DNA from: an uncultured Helcococcus sp.
GTDB taxonomy: Bacteria; Bacillota; Clostridia; Tissierellales; Peptoniphilaceae
Length of the DNA: 13,626 bases
NCBI GenBank assembly: GCA_947253305.1
Contig: CAMXYZ010000020.1
Span: forward strand, 1-13,626
Direction: 5' to 3'
Of the stretch, positions 1 through 6,219 are shown in pieces. The notes under the pieces were generated by a model. The model saw nothing but the letters and a program-made list of their open reading frames with translations, did no database searches and had not been told where the DNA came from. The first letter of the stretch is position 1, and every line of letters starts with the position of its first letter. The translations under genes and the position numbers were made by a program.

Positions 1-786
1 TTGAATCTTATCTACAATCTCTTCTGGTCCCTTTATAAATACCTTAGTTCTATTTAAAGTACTCTTTTCAATTCTAGTGTTTTCAGGCATTTCACCAGTA
101 AATTTAATATTAATATCTACTTCTTTTTGTTTATACACATTAGCGTTGATATTTACAAATTGTTGACCATATACTATATCGGTAACTTCCCTACCATCTG
201 CATCTACTGCTTTTATTTCAGAATTTACCGTACTATTATTTCTTAGATTATTTAAATCTAAATTTGTAACTATCTTATTTACTTTTTCTAATTTTGATCT
301 AGCCCCAATTAATGTAATCTTCTCTGGAGATGTTGTGGTAGATTCAAGTAAATATTCCGCCGGCATCTCTCCATTAGTTACTACAGAAATTGGAAACTCT
401 TTATTAATTATTTTCTCAATTTTAACATGTACATCTTTCGGAGACTCTACCAAAGATACTCCTGTAGGTAATGTATAATTAAGAGGTATAATATGATCCC
501 CTTCAGACAATTCTGTAAAATCTGCACTAACTCTAATATGCTGAGGTGTAATATTAATTATATTACTTCTTTGACCCGATATCTTAACTTCTACTGTTAT
601 ATTTGGATTATCAGTCAAAATTAAATTATTGCTTTCTAATTTATCAATATTTTCAAAGACTACTGGTATATTTGTCACCCATGTAGTAACAACAGGATTT
701 TCACTAACTATTACAAATGACCAGAAAAAAATCGCAAGTATCACAGATAATATTTTAATCTTCCAATTCTTTTTAATTGTCTCCAT
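1..786 (-). CDS. cdaR: CdaR, YbbR-domain regulator of c-di-AMP cyclase (3'-truncated by window edge)
   Basis: The open frame runs from ATG at 784-786 to the window edge without a stop, giving 262 codons (last seen codon CAA, Gln). It starts METIKKNWKIKILSVILAIF, with one N-terminal membrane anchor at about residues 11-27. A long beta-rich extracellular part follows, with repeated segments typical of YbbR domains. The start has an ideal AAAGGAGG site, and the gene overlaps the end of cdaA by 14 nt, so the two are translationally coupled. In Bacillota, CdaR is the membrane partner that modulates CdaA; glmM usually follows and would lie off the left edge. Family assignment rests on position next to cdaA plus architecture. 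The missing C-terminus is an edge effect, not a defect. Confidence 0.88.
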   Translation of the reverse strand, partial: METIKKNWKIKILSVILAIFFWSFVIVSENPVVTTWVTNIPVVFENIDKLESNNLILTDNPNITVEVKISGQRSNIINITPQHIRVSADFTELSEGDHIIPLNYTLPTGVSLVESPKDVHVKIEKIINKEFPISVVTNGEMPAEYLLESTTTSPEKITLIGARSKLEKVNKIVTNLDLNNLRNNSTVNSEIKAVDADGREVTDIVYGQQFVNINANVYKQKEVDINIKFTGEMPENTRIEKSTLNRTKVFIKGPEEIVDKIQ

Positions 787-1609
787 TATCTGCCTCCTTT
801 ACGGATTTCTTAAGCCATGAATTATCCTGTTCGTAGAATAATTTATTTAGCGTACTTCTTAAAGTCTCTGTATCTATATGTCTTGAAATGGTCGCATTAT
901 ACACGGTTGAAATAATTCCGGTTTCTTCCGATACGACAATTATAAAGGCATCAGATTTTTCACTCATCCCAAGCGCCGCTCTATGTCTAGTTCCTAATTC
1001 TTTAGAAATTGACATATTTGTAGACAATGGTAAAAAGCTTCCAGCCGCTACTATACTATCATCTTTAATAATTACGGCTCCATCGTGAAGTGGTGAATTT
1101 GGGAAAAATATATTAATCAATAATTCACTCGATATATTGGCATTAAGTAGTGTACCTGTCTCAACTATATCTGCAAGTCCTACCTTATTAGCTATAACTA
1201 TAAGAGCACCAATCTTTTGTCTAGATAGCGATGCAACTGCATTTATTATCTCGTCTGTCTTAGTTTGATCTCCTTGTGAATCCATCTTAGTTAATGACAC
1301 AAAAAATCTATTGGATCTACCAAGCTTTTCAAATATTCTTCTTAACTCTGGTTGGAATACAACAATTATAAGCACGAGACCGGCTGTAAATATATTTGAT
1401 ATAACCCAATTAATTGTGTAAAGATTTAAAGCAAAGCTAATTCTTGAAAATATTAGGATTATCAATAATCCCTTCAGCAATTGAGCTGCTCTAGTTTCTT
1501 TCAATACTATTATTAATTTATAAATTACATAACTCATAACAAGAACATCTATTACATCAGAAATTCTTATAGTATAAAATGCATTCCTAAGTTCATTTAA
1601 AAAATTCAC
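773..1609 (-). CDS. cdaA: Membrane diadenylate cyclase CdaA (DisA_N/DAC domain)
   Basis: CdaA makes cyclic di-AMP from two ATP at the membrane; this messenger controls potassium/osmotic balance and cell-wall homeostasis. The 278-residue length matches the family (about 270-280). Hydrophobic segments at about residues 20-37, 44-62 and 67-85 give the expected three membrane helices. The DAC domain follows, with the DGA motif at 176-178 (LHDGAVII) and the RHR motif at 208-210 (TRHRAALG), the two signature nucleotide-binding motifs. The start is GTG (1607-1609) preceded by AGGGG at 6-nt spacing; no nearby ATG fits better. It is the first gene of a cdaA-cdaR operon, with a probable promoter just upstream and the terminator of the preceding gene directly before that. 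All key motifs are present, so it should be active. Confidence 0.96.
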   Translation of the reverse strand: MNFLNELRNAFYTIRISDVIDVLVMSYVIYKLIIVLKETRAAQLLKGLLIILIFSRISFALNLYTINWVISNIFTAGLVLIIVVFQPELRRIFEKLGRSNRFFVSLTKMDSQGDQTKTDEIINAVASLSRQKIGALIVIANKVGLADIVETGTLLNANISSELLINIFFPNSPLHDGAVIIKDDSIVAAGSFLPLSTNMSISKELGTRHRAALGMSEKSDAFIIVVSEETGIISTVYNATISRHIDTETLRSTLNKLFYEQDNSWLKKSVKEADNGDN

Positions 1610-1631
1610 GAGATACCCCTTTCATCCTATT

Positions 1632-1637
1632 ATTTTA
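1632..1637 (-). promoter_or_regulatory. Probable extended -10 element for cdaA
   Basis: Minus strand reads TGGTAAAAT, an extended -10 (TG-N-TAAAAT, 5 of 6 to consensus), 22 nt before the GTG start of cdaA. The -35 region at 17-nt spacing is poor (TTTATT), which an extended -10 can tolerate. Assignment is by consensus match only. Confidence 0.45.
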
Positions 1638-1679
1638 CCACATTTATCTCAATGAATAAAATTAAAATAATATCAAATA

Positions 1680-1718
1680 TAAAAATCAAAAAGCAACTCG
1701 ATAAAAATCAAATTGCTT
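1680..1718 (-). terminator. Rho-independent terminator after the DsrE-family gene
   Basis: On the minus strand a 12-bp stem (arms at 1707-1718 and 1691-1702, with two G-U pairs in RNA) closes a TTTT loop. It is followed directly by a T-rich tract (TTTTGATTTTTATA). It begins 7 nt past the stop of the DsrE-family gene and separates that gene from cdaA. Confidence 0.85.
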
Positions 1719-1724
1719 CCCAGA

Positions 1725-2051
1725 TTACTCAATTGTAAATTCTATCCAACCAGCTGATTTCTTCTCTATTATCTCGCCAATACCAACCTTAACAGTTCTA
1801 ATATTTCTATCATTGATTGGCTTTATATCATGATTATTAAGTGCATTATTACACAATGCTACATCCAAATCTGGATCAATAAAATCAGAATAATCTCCTT
1901 CAAAATGTTTCACCACATCTCCAGAAAATACTATCTCTATTTCATACTCATAACCTTCTCCATCCATATATGTTCTAAGATTCTTTATCTTATTCTTGAA
2001 TTTATCTACTAATTTTAACTTTTCAATTCTAAATAGTACTTTATATTTCAT
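1725..2051 (-). CDS. DsrE/DsrF-like family protein
   Basis: A 108-residue soluble protein. N-terminal MKYKVLFRIEK is a first beta strand. Then come a helix (about 12-30), a second strand EYEIEIVFSGDVVKHF (about 35-50), a strand ending in a conserved-looking Cys (VALCNNAL, Cys near residue 86), and a C-terminal GIGEIIEKKSAGWIEF segment. This pattern matches the COG1416-type DsrE/YchN fold, small proteins linked to sulfur handling, many of unknown role. The ATG has GAGGAG at 5-nt spacing. It stands alone between a possible promoter and a strong terminator. A sulfur-relay role is not established here, since most of this sub-family is uncharacterised and no sulfur genes are adjacent. Confidence 0.75.
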   Translation of the reverse strand: MKYKVLFRIEKLKLVDKFKNKIKNLRTYMDGEGYEYEIEIVFSGDVVKHFEGDYSDFIDPDLDVALCNNALNNHDIKPINDRNIRTVKVGIGEIIEKKSAGWIEFTIE

Positions 2052-2081
2052 GCCGGCTCCTCTTTATTTCAATTTATATTC

Positions 2082-2111
2082 TTTATCGTCTTTTGTTAAT
2101 TAAATTGGCAA
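2082..2111 (-). promoter_or_regulatory. Possible promoter of the DsrE-family gene
   Basis: Minus strand has TTGCCA (2106-2111, 5 of 6 to consensus) and GATAAA (2082-2087, 4 of 6) with an 18-nt spacer. It lies between the broken DUF2971 gene and the start at 2051. The -10 is weak in AT-rich DNA, so this is tentative. Confidence 0.3.
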
Positions 2112-2150
2112 TCTTACTCGTACTTTCGAATTAATTATAGGATTCTCACT

Positions 2151-2885
2151 TCAACTACATCCCACATATATTTCTTTAATATCAACTGGCACCACAACAA
2201 AATCTTCCATCACTGAATCTGAAATAATAGCAAATCTATATTCATCTTCATGCTCCCATTCAACATGTTTTGTAAATACCGCATCAATGTAGAATTTTAA
2301 CTCGGTATATGAAAACTTATTAACCTGTGACTTTATTTCAGGCCTTTTATTCCTATAACTCACTTTACCAAATATACATAGTCCTTTGATTTCTAAACTC
2401 TTAATTTTTCTAATTATATCCGTATATGAAAATTCAAAACAATATCCTTTATGATTTCCCGAATAATGTGACTACATCAATATATTATTATGCTTTTCAG
2501 TTAGACATAGTACTCTAAATCTGTCGTTCATATTCTTGTTATTCGCCAAGAAATAATTACAGTCAAATGGATTATTAAAGTATTTTAGATGTGAAAATGA
2601 TAAATTCCCATCATTTATATTATATCGATTATTCATAACACTAGTATCTAAGTAGTATTTGTAAGGTTTTCGATTACTCAATTCTTCAAATATAGTCTTA
2701 TCTTCATTTAGATAATAAAAATACATATACTTTTTGATCTTTTTCTTATCTTTAACAAGCATAAGATTAGAATCCTCAAAATCCTCAATAAACTCATATC
2801 CATTTTCAGTCATCAAAAAAATTATCTTAGCTACAGCATATCTATAATTATCTATCTGCTTTTTATGTAAAATCTTCATAGTCAT
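2151..2885 (-). pseudogene. DUF2971-family protein gene interrupted by an in-frame TAG
   Basis: Two open stretches (2472-2885 and 2154-2471) are in the same frame, separated by one TAG at 2472-2474. Read through, the protein is about 244 residues. An N-terminal extension of about 75 residues precedes a DUF2971-like domain with the hallmark FNNPFDC. The hallmark around LCLTEKHNNILM-stop-SHYSGNHKGYCFEF follows, where the family normally has WSHY, so TAG replaces the conserved Trp (TGG to TAG). Further C-terminal family features are HVEWEHEDEYRF and IKEIYVGCS. The frame then ends in TGA, earlier than I would expect, so the C-terminus may also be lost. DUF2971 has no established biochemical function. 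The start chosen is ATG at 2883; ATG at 2877 is an alternative, and both ribosome sites are weak. The gene is probably inactive unless the TAG is suppressed. GTG at 2361-2363 is not a separate start. Confidence 0.8.
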
Positions 2886-2914
2886 CCAAACTTTCTGTAT
2901 ATTAGTAATGTTAT

Positions 2915-2943
2915 ATTTTACTATTTATGTGGGGTTATTTAAA
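2915..2943 (-). promoter_or_regulatory. Possible promoter of the DUF2971-like pseudogene
   Basis: Minus strand shows TTTAAA (2938-2943) and TAAAAT (2915-2920) with a 17-nt spacer, 30 nt before the ATG. Both hexamers are common by chance in this base composition. No terminator separates this gene from the upstream nucleotidyltransferase cassette, so co-transcription is equally possible. Confidence 0.3.
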
Positions 2944-2982
2944 ATTTGTAAAAATACTTTTGTTATATGCCAGAATTTTAAA

Positions 2983-3636
2983 TCATTCTAAAAAAGATAA
3001 AGTTTCTACTTCAGAATTGTATATTCCAATTATTTTCTTTTGTTTTTTTGTCATACCATTATATATTGATTTCAGAATATCTATACTTAAATATTGCAAT
3101 AGATTGTTAATTGCTTTTCTGTCTTTTTCTATCTTATTTTTACGTTCTTTATTTATTAAAATTTTCTGTAAAACATAAGCCTCAGGGATTGGTACAATTA
3201 TTATATATCCTCTAACTGGTACACGTATCGTATTGTCTTTCAAAATTTTTATATCTCTAAGAGTCTCTGCTGTTACTCCCAAATTAGTCTTCATTGTACT
3301 TTCTAAACCTGGACCTACTTTAGTTAATAAAAACTCAATTTCTAATCTATCTGTAGTTAAAATTTGAGTTTTATCAGTCAAAATATGCCTGTCAACTGTA
3401 TATCCAGCTTCCTTAAAAATACTTATTAAATCAATAGCTTTTCTAGGCTTGTTCTTGTTTTTTATCATTAAATCAATATCTCTAGTTTTCAGTTCAGCCT
3501 TAAAATTATTAATTAAGTTTGCTTCTTCATAAATATATTCTGCCCATGATCCTATAACAATTAAATGTTCTAAAGCTTCCGCCTTATTAAGCAAGTCTAT
3601 TAGTTCCCAAAACTCATCAAATTTTTTATCTATCAT
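2983..3636 (-). CDS. Nucleotidyltransferase-fold protein, second gene of a toxin-antitoxin-like pair
   Basis: A 217-residue soluble protein with the nucleotidyltransferase core. LIVIGSW (25-31) matches the G-S motif, RDIDLMI (52-58) supplies the paired Asp residues (D53, D55), and LEIEFL (98-103) could supply the third acidic residue. A helical C-terminal half with KDRKAINNLL (171-180) follows, the kind of Lys-Asp-Arg patch seen in GSU2403-like and related stand-alone nucleotidyltransferases. Such proteins transfer NMP to protein, RNA or small molecules; the target here is unknown. It overlaps the upstream small gene by ATGA and has only a weak ribosome site, so it is translationally coupled. 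Pairing with a small charged partner under an operator-rich promoter resembles toxin-antitoxin organisation, but I recognise no named system. The catalytic-fold call is fairly safe; the toxin role is inference. Confidence 0.65.
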   Translation of the reverse strand: MIDKKFDEFWELIDLLNKAEALEHLIVIGSWAEYIYEEANLINNFKAELKTRDIDLMIKNKNKPRKAIDLISIFKEAGYTVDRHILTDKTQILTTDRLEIEFLLTKVGPGLESTMKTNLGVTAETLRDIKILKDNTIRVPVRGYIIIVPIPEAYVLQKILINKERKNKIEKDRKAINNLLQYLSIDILKSIYNGMTKKQKKIIGIYNSEVETLSFLE

Positions 3637-3926
3637 TTTAACGCTCTTTCTATTCTTTTATTTTCTTTTTTTGCAATCGATACTGCTTCCATAAGCTCTT
3701 TTCGTCTACTAATTTTTTTACTTAATTTATCAATATCCTTATTTTTTATATATTGAGATTTTATTTTCTCACCTTCACGCCACTGGTGATATGAATAATT
3801 CTTTCCATTTATATTTTTTTCACTAATATATCCAGAAGGAAGTTCAGAAATTTCTTTTTCAGCTAAATCAATAAATCTATTATTCCTATCTAATTCTTCA
3901 ATTAAAATTTGTTCTAATATACTCAA
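3633..3926 (-). CDS. Small charged protein of unknown function, first gene of nucleotidyltransferase pair
   Basis: A 97-residue protein I do not recognise as a named family. An acidic helical N-terminus (1-28) is followed by a compact basic/aromatic beta-hairpin-like segment, LPSGYISEKNINGKNYSYHQ and then WREGEKIKSQYI (29-60). The tail is very Lys/Arg-rich and helical (62-97). The middle segment recalls the GK.YYYLSWREGGKTKSRYV pattern of small DUF6788-like proteins, which suggests nucleic-acid contact. The start is TTG (3924-3926), chosen because a near-perfect AAGGAGG lies 6 nt upstream and no ATG is available. Its stop overlaps the nucleotidyltransferase start (ATGA). With the duplicated dyad in its promoter and leader, it is the natural candidate for an autoregulator or antitoxin; that is inference. 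Confidence 0.6.
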   Translation of the reverse strand: MSILEQILIEELDRNNRFIDLAEKEISELPSGYISEKNINGKNYSYHQWREGEKIKSQYIKNKDIDKLSKKISRRKELMEAVSIAKKENKRIERALK

Positions 3927-3932
3927 CTTATA

Positions 3933-3939
3933 CCTCCTT
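3933..3939 (-). promoter_or_regulatory. Ribosome binding site that fixes a TTG start and overlaps a dyad arm
   Basis: AAGGAGG on the minus strand, 6 nt before TTG at 3924-3926. Its first three bases (3937-3939) are also the end of an inverted-repeat arm, so the mRNA hairpin formed by the 3937-3977 dyad would partly sequester it. Confidence 0.75.
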
Positions 3940-3977
3940 AACCTACATTTTAAATTCTTCTATAAATGTAGGTTAAG
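3937..3977 (-). promoter_or_regulatory. Dyad 1 (leader): perfect 14-bp inverted repeat next to the ribosome site
   Basis: Arms CTTAACCTACATTT (3937-3950) and its exact reverse complement (3964-3977) are separated by 13 nt. The dyad lies wholly in the 5' leader of the small-protein/nucleotidyltransferase operon and touches its ribosome site. It could act as operator DNA or as an mRNA hairpin masking translation. Confidence 0.7.
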
Positions 3978-3985
3978 CGTTAAGT

Positions 3986-4024
3986 TTAACCTACATTTAT
4001 ATTATATCATCAAATGTAGGTTAA
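3986..4024 (-). promoter_or_regulatory. Dyad 2 (promoter): second copy of the same inverted repeat around the -10
   Basis: Arms TTAACCTACATTT (3986-3998) and AAATGTAGGTTAA (4012-4024) are separated by 13 nt, the same arm sequence and spacing as the leader dyad, with 9 nt between the two dyads. The -10 hexamer sits in the 13-nt centre, one arm fills the -35/-10 spacer and the other covers the likely start of transcription. This is classic repressor-operator placement. Confidence 0.75.
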
Positions 4025-4029
4025 GTAAA
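4001..4029 (-). promoter_or_regulatory. Promoter of the small-protein/nucleotidyltransferase operon
   Basis: Minus strand has TTTACT (4024-4029, 4 of 6) and a perfect TATAAT (4001-4006) with a 17-nt spacer. Transcription would begin near 3994, inside a dyad arm, giving a leader of about 70 nt. Confidence 0.65.
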
Positions 4030-4079
4030 TATGCACTTTCTATTTAATTCTATATTTTCATTAAATCTTAATAATCTTA

Positions 4080-4110
4080 AAAGAGTTGAAAAATAAACTT
4101 CCAACTCTTT
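4080..4110 (-). terminator. Terminator after the flavin reductase pseudogene
   Basis: A 9-bp stem (arms at 4102-4110 and 4080-4088, minus strand AAAGAGTTG/CAACTCTTT) with a 13-nt loop lies 14 nt past the TAG stop. The T tract behind it is short and interrupted by A, so termination may be moderate. It also shields the next promoter, whose -35 is at 4024-4029. Confidence 0.6.
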
Positions 4111-4123
4111 CAAAAATTAAATT

Positions 4124-6040
4124 CTATTTAACAATTTTAGCGGCTTCTTCACCTGCTATTCTACCAAATACATAGATGTCAACTAGAGCATTTCCACCTA
4201 GTCTATTTGAACCATGAATACCACCTGTTACTTCACCTGCTGCTAATAAGCCTGGAATTTCATTTCCATCTTTATCTAGAACATGTGCTCTTTCGTTAAT
4301 TTCTAGACCACCCATTGTGTGATGTACTGTAGGTACTCTTGGTGATGCATAAAATGGAGCTGTTGTTAATGGTTTTCCAAATAATGTTCTTCCAAATTCT
4401 GGATCATTACCATTTTCAGCATATTCATTAAATTTATCATGTGTTTCTTTTAGTACTTCTGGATCTACATTTATTAATTTTGCTAATTCTTCAATAGTAT
4501 CAGCTCTAAATATTTTTCCTTCTTTTACTAATTCTTCAATATCATCTCCCCAAATAGTCTTTCCATCTTTAGATTTTATATCTAAATTATCAGAATCCGC
4601 TATTACATAGGTGAATTGATCTTCCTGAGCTAGAAGTGCTGCTGTCATTTCATCTCTACGTCCGTCTTCTTTCATAAATCTTTTACCAGATTTATTTATA
4701 TTATAGTAATACTCTACTCCACCGCCACCAATCCATTTATTCAAAGCACCATCGTCTGGTGAACCATATGGAAGTGATTGTATATATTCCATGCCGATTA
4801 AATTAGCATTTGCTGGTTCAGACATTGTAATACCTTCACCTTGTGCAGCTTTTGTATTTGTTGTTGGTAATGTTTCAGCTAATGAGCTATTATATTTCTT
4901 TCTCATTTCAGGATTTGCGGCAAATCCACCTGTAGCCATAATAACAACTTTAGCTTTAATTTCCATTGGAGCACCATTACTTGTTCCTTTTGTTCCAACA
5001 ACTTTTCCGTCTTCAATAATTAATTCTGTAGCTGGTGAATTCTTTAATATTTCAACACCAAGTTCTTCAGCTTTTTGTTCGTACGCCCTTACATAAGCAA
5101 TGCCAGCTGATTCTGTTGATCTATGTGCTCTTGGCCATAATCCACCTGCTACTGTTGTGATATCATCTGTCCATTGAACACCATTTTCTCCCATTCAATT
5201 TAGTGTTTCTAATGATTTGTCTACTAATATTTCTATTAAATCTAATTTACCTAGATAATCACCACCATCGTAGGTTTGTAATTTATGTAATGCTAAGGAA
5301 TCAAATAAATAATCTTTTGAACCTTCGTTATATTTAGCAAGATCGTCTTTTAGTTCTTTCATAATTTCAGTATGTCTTTCATTTTTAGATTCTTTTTCTG
5401 CTAACGATGCTGCATTATTCATACTTGCTTCATCAGCTGGCTGAATATTCTTTTGTCTCTCAGGATCAACTGCATTATATGGTCCACCTGCTCTAACAGT
5501 ATTTCCACCTAGTGCTGCTTCTTTTTCAATCAAGACTACTTTAGCTCCATTTTGTGCAGCTGATACCGCAGCTGATAATCCAGCTCCACCACCACCGATT
5601 ACAAGTACATCGGTTCCTTTTTTTACAGCTTCTTTATCTCCAGAATCTACTTTAGTTTTTAAATCTTCTGGATTTCCACCTGCTTGTTTCACACAATCTT
5701 CAATAGCTTTTAATACTGCTTCTGATGTCATTGTAGCACCAGAAATAATATCTATAGCTAAACTTTGATTTTTAACTACTTGTTCTGGATATTGTTCGAT
5801 TGGATTAGTTCCTATACCATCAGTTTCAGTATGTTCTTTAATCTCTACTTTTTCTATTTTATCTTCAGTAAATGTTACTTCTACCTTTATATCTCCAGCA
5901 TATCCTTTTTCAGTTGCTTCATATGTACCAGGCTTAAATCTTCCTTCTGTACTTGTTTGAGGTTTCTTAGGACCACAACTTGTTAGTAAAAGCATTAGCA
6001 CTAAAAATATGCTTAAGATTCTAGAATTTCTCCTCTTCAT
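4124..6040 (-). pseudogene. Extracellular FMN/FAD reductase lipoprotein (fumarate/urocanate reductase-like), broken by in-frame TGA
   Basis: One 638-codon frame is interrupted only by TGA at 5195-5197. N-terminal part (281 residues): lipoprotein signal with lipobox LLTSC (Cys22); FMN-binding domain with the ApbE-type flavinylation motif SGATMTS (100-106, modified Thr probably 105); then the FAD Rossmann motif IGGGGAG (148-154). C-terminal part (356 residues): reductase domain with GRRDEM (Arg180, position of the Fcc3 acid-base Arg), HHTMGG (291-296) and GSNRLGG (329-335). The junction reads SLETLN-TGA-MGENGVQWTD. Shewanella Fcc3 has DSVDWMTAMGADLTD there, so the TGA sits on a conserved Trp followed by Met. 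ATG directly after TGA could allow reinitiation, but that product would have no export signal. The fumarate-binding His of Fcc3 (IQAHPT) is not conserved (IQSLPYGSP), hinting at another substrate such as urocanate. Promoter, ribosome site and terminator are intact, so the loss looks recent. Confidence 0.88.
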
Positions 6041-6072
6041 ATATTCTCCTTTTTGTTTACTAGTATACTTAT

Positions 6073-6101
6073 ATTATATGGAATTGTGAAATGATTGTCA
6101 A
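6073..6101 (-). promoter_or_regulatory. Perfect-consensus sigma-A promoter of the flavin reductase pseudogene
   Basis: Minus strand carries TTGACA (6096-6101) and TATAAT (6073-6078) with exactly 17 nt between, a 12/12 consensus match, followed by AAAGGAG before the ATG at 6040. Such a promoter predicts strong, largely constitutive expression. Confidence 0.88.
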
Positions 6102-6142
6102 TTTGGTGCTGGTATTAACTAAACATATATTTTGAATTTAAA

Positions 6143-6190
6143 ATAAAAAAAGACTCTTAAAGTTAGTTTTAAAGTCTAACTATTAGAGTC
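6143..6190 (-). terminator. Strong rho-independent terminator ending the yhf-like operon
   Basis: A long hairpin lies 30 nt past the yhfZ stop: outer arms GACTCT/AGAGTC and inner arms AGTTAG/CTAACT, with two mismatches. On the minus strand it is followed by a run of seven T. It ends just before the perfect promoter of the next gene. Confidence 0.88.
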
Positions 6191-6219
6191 AATTCAAATT
6201 TTATATTATTTATTTAGAA

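Noticed and set aside
3937..4025. CRISPR-like array or transposon terminal repeats from the four repeated 13-mers
   Set aside because: The copies alternate in orientation with 13/9/13-nt gaps and sit on a promoter and ribosome site. There are no spacers of CRISPR length, and no transposase or target duplications.
4124..5194. Separate 356-residue gene starting at the ATG after the TGA
   Set aside because: It is the catalytic half of the same reductase in the same frame, without a signal peptide or the N-terminal FAD Rossmann motif and without its own ribosome site.
5195..5197. TGA as selenocysteine in a flavin reductase selenoprotein
   Set aside because: The family has Trp, not Cys, at this position, and I see no convincing SECIS-type hairpin at the expected distance downstream.
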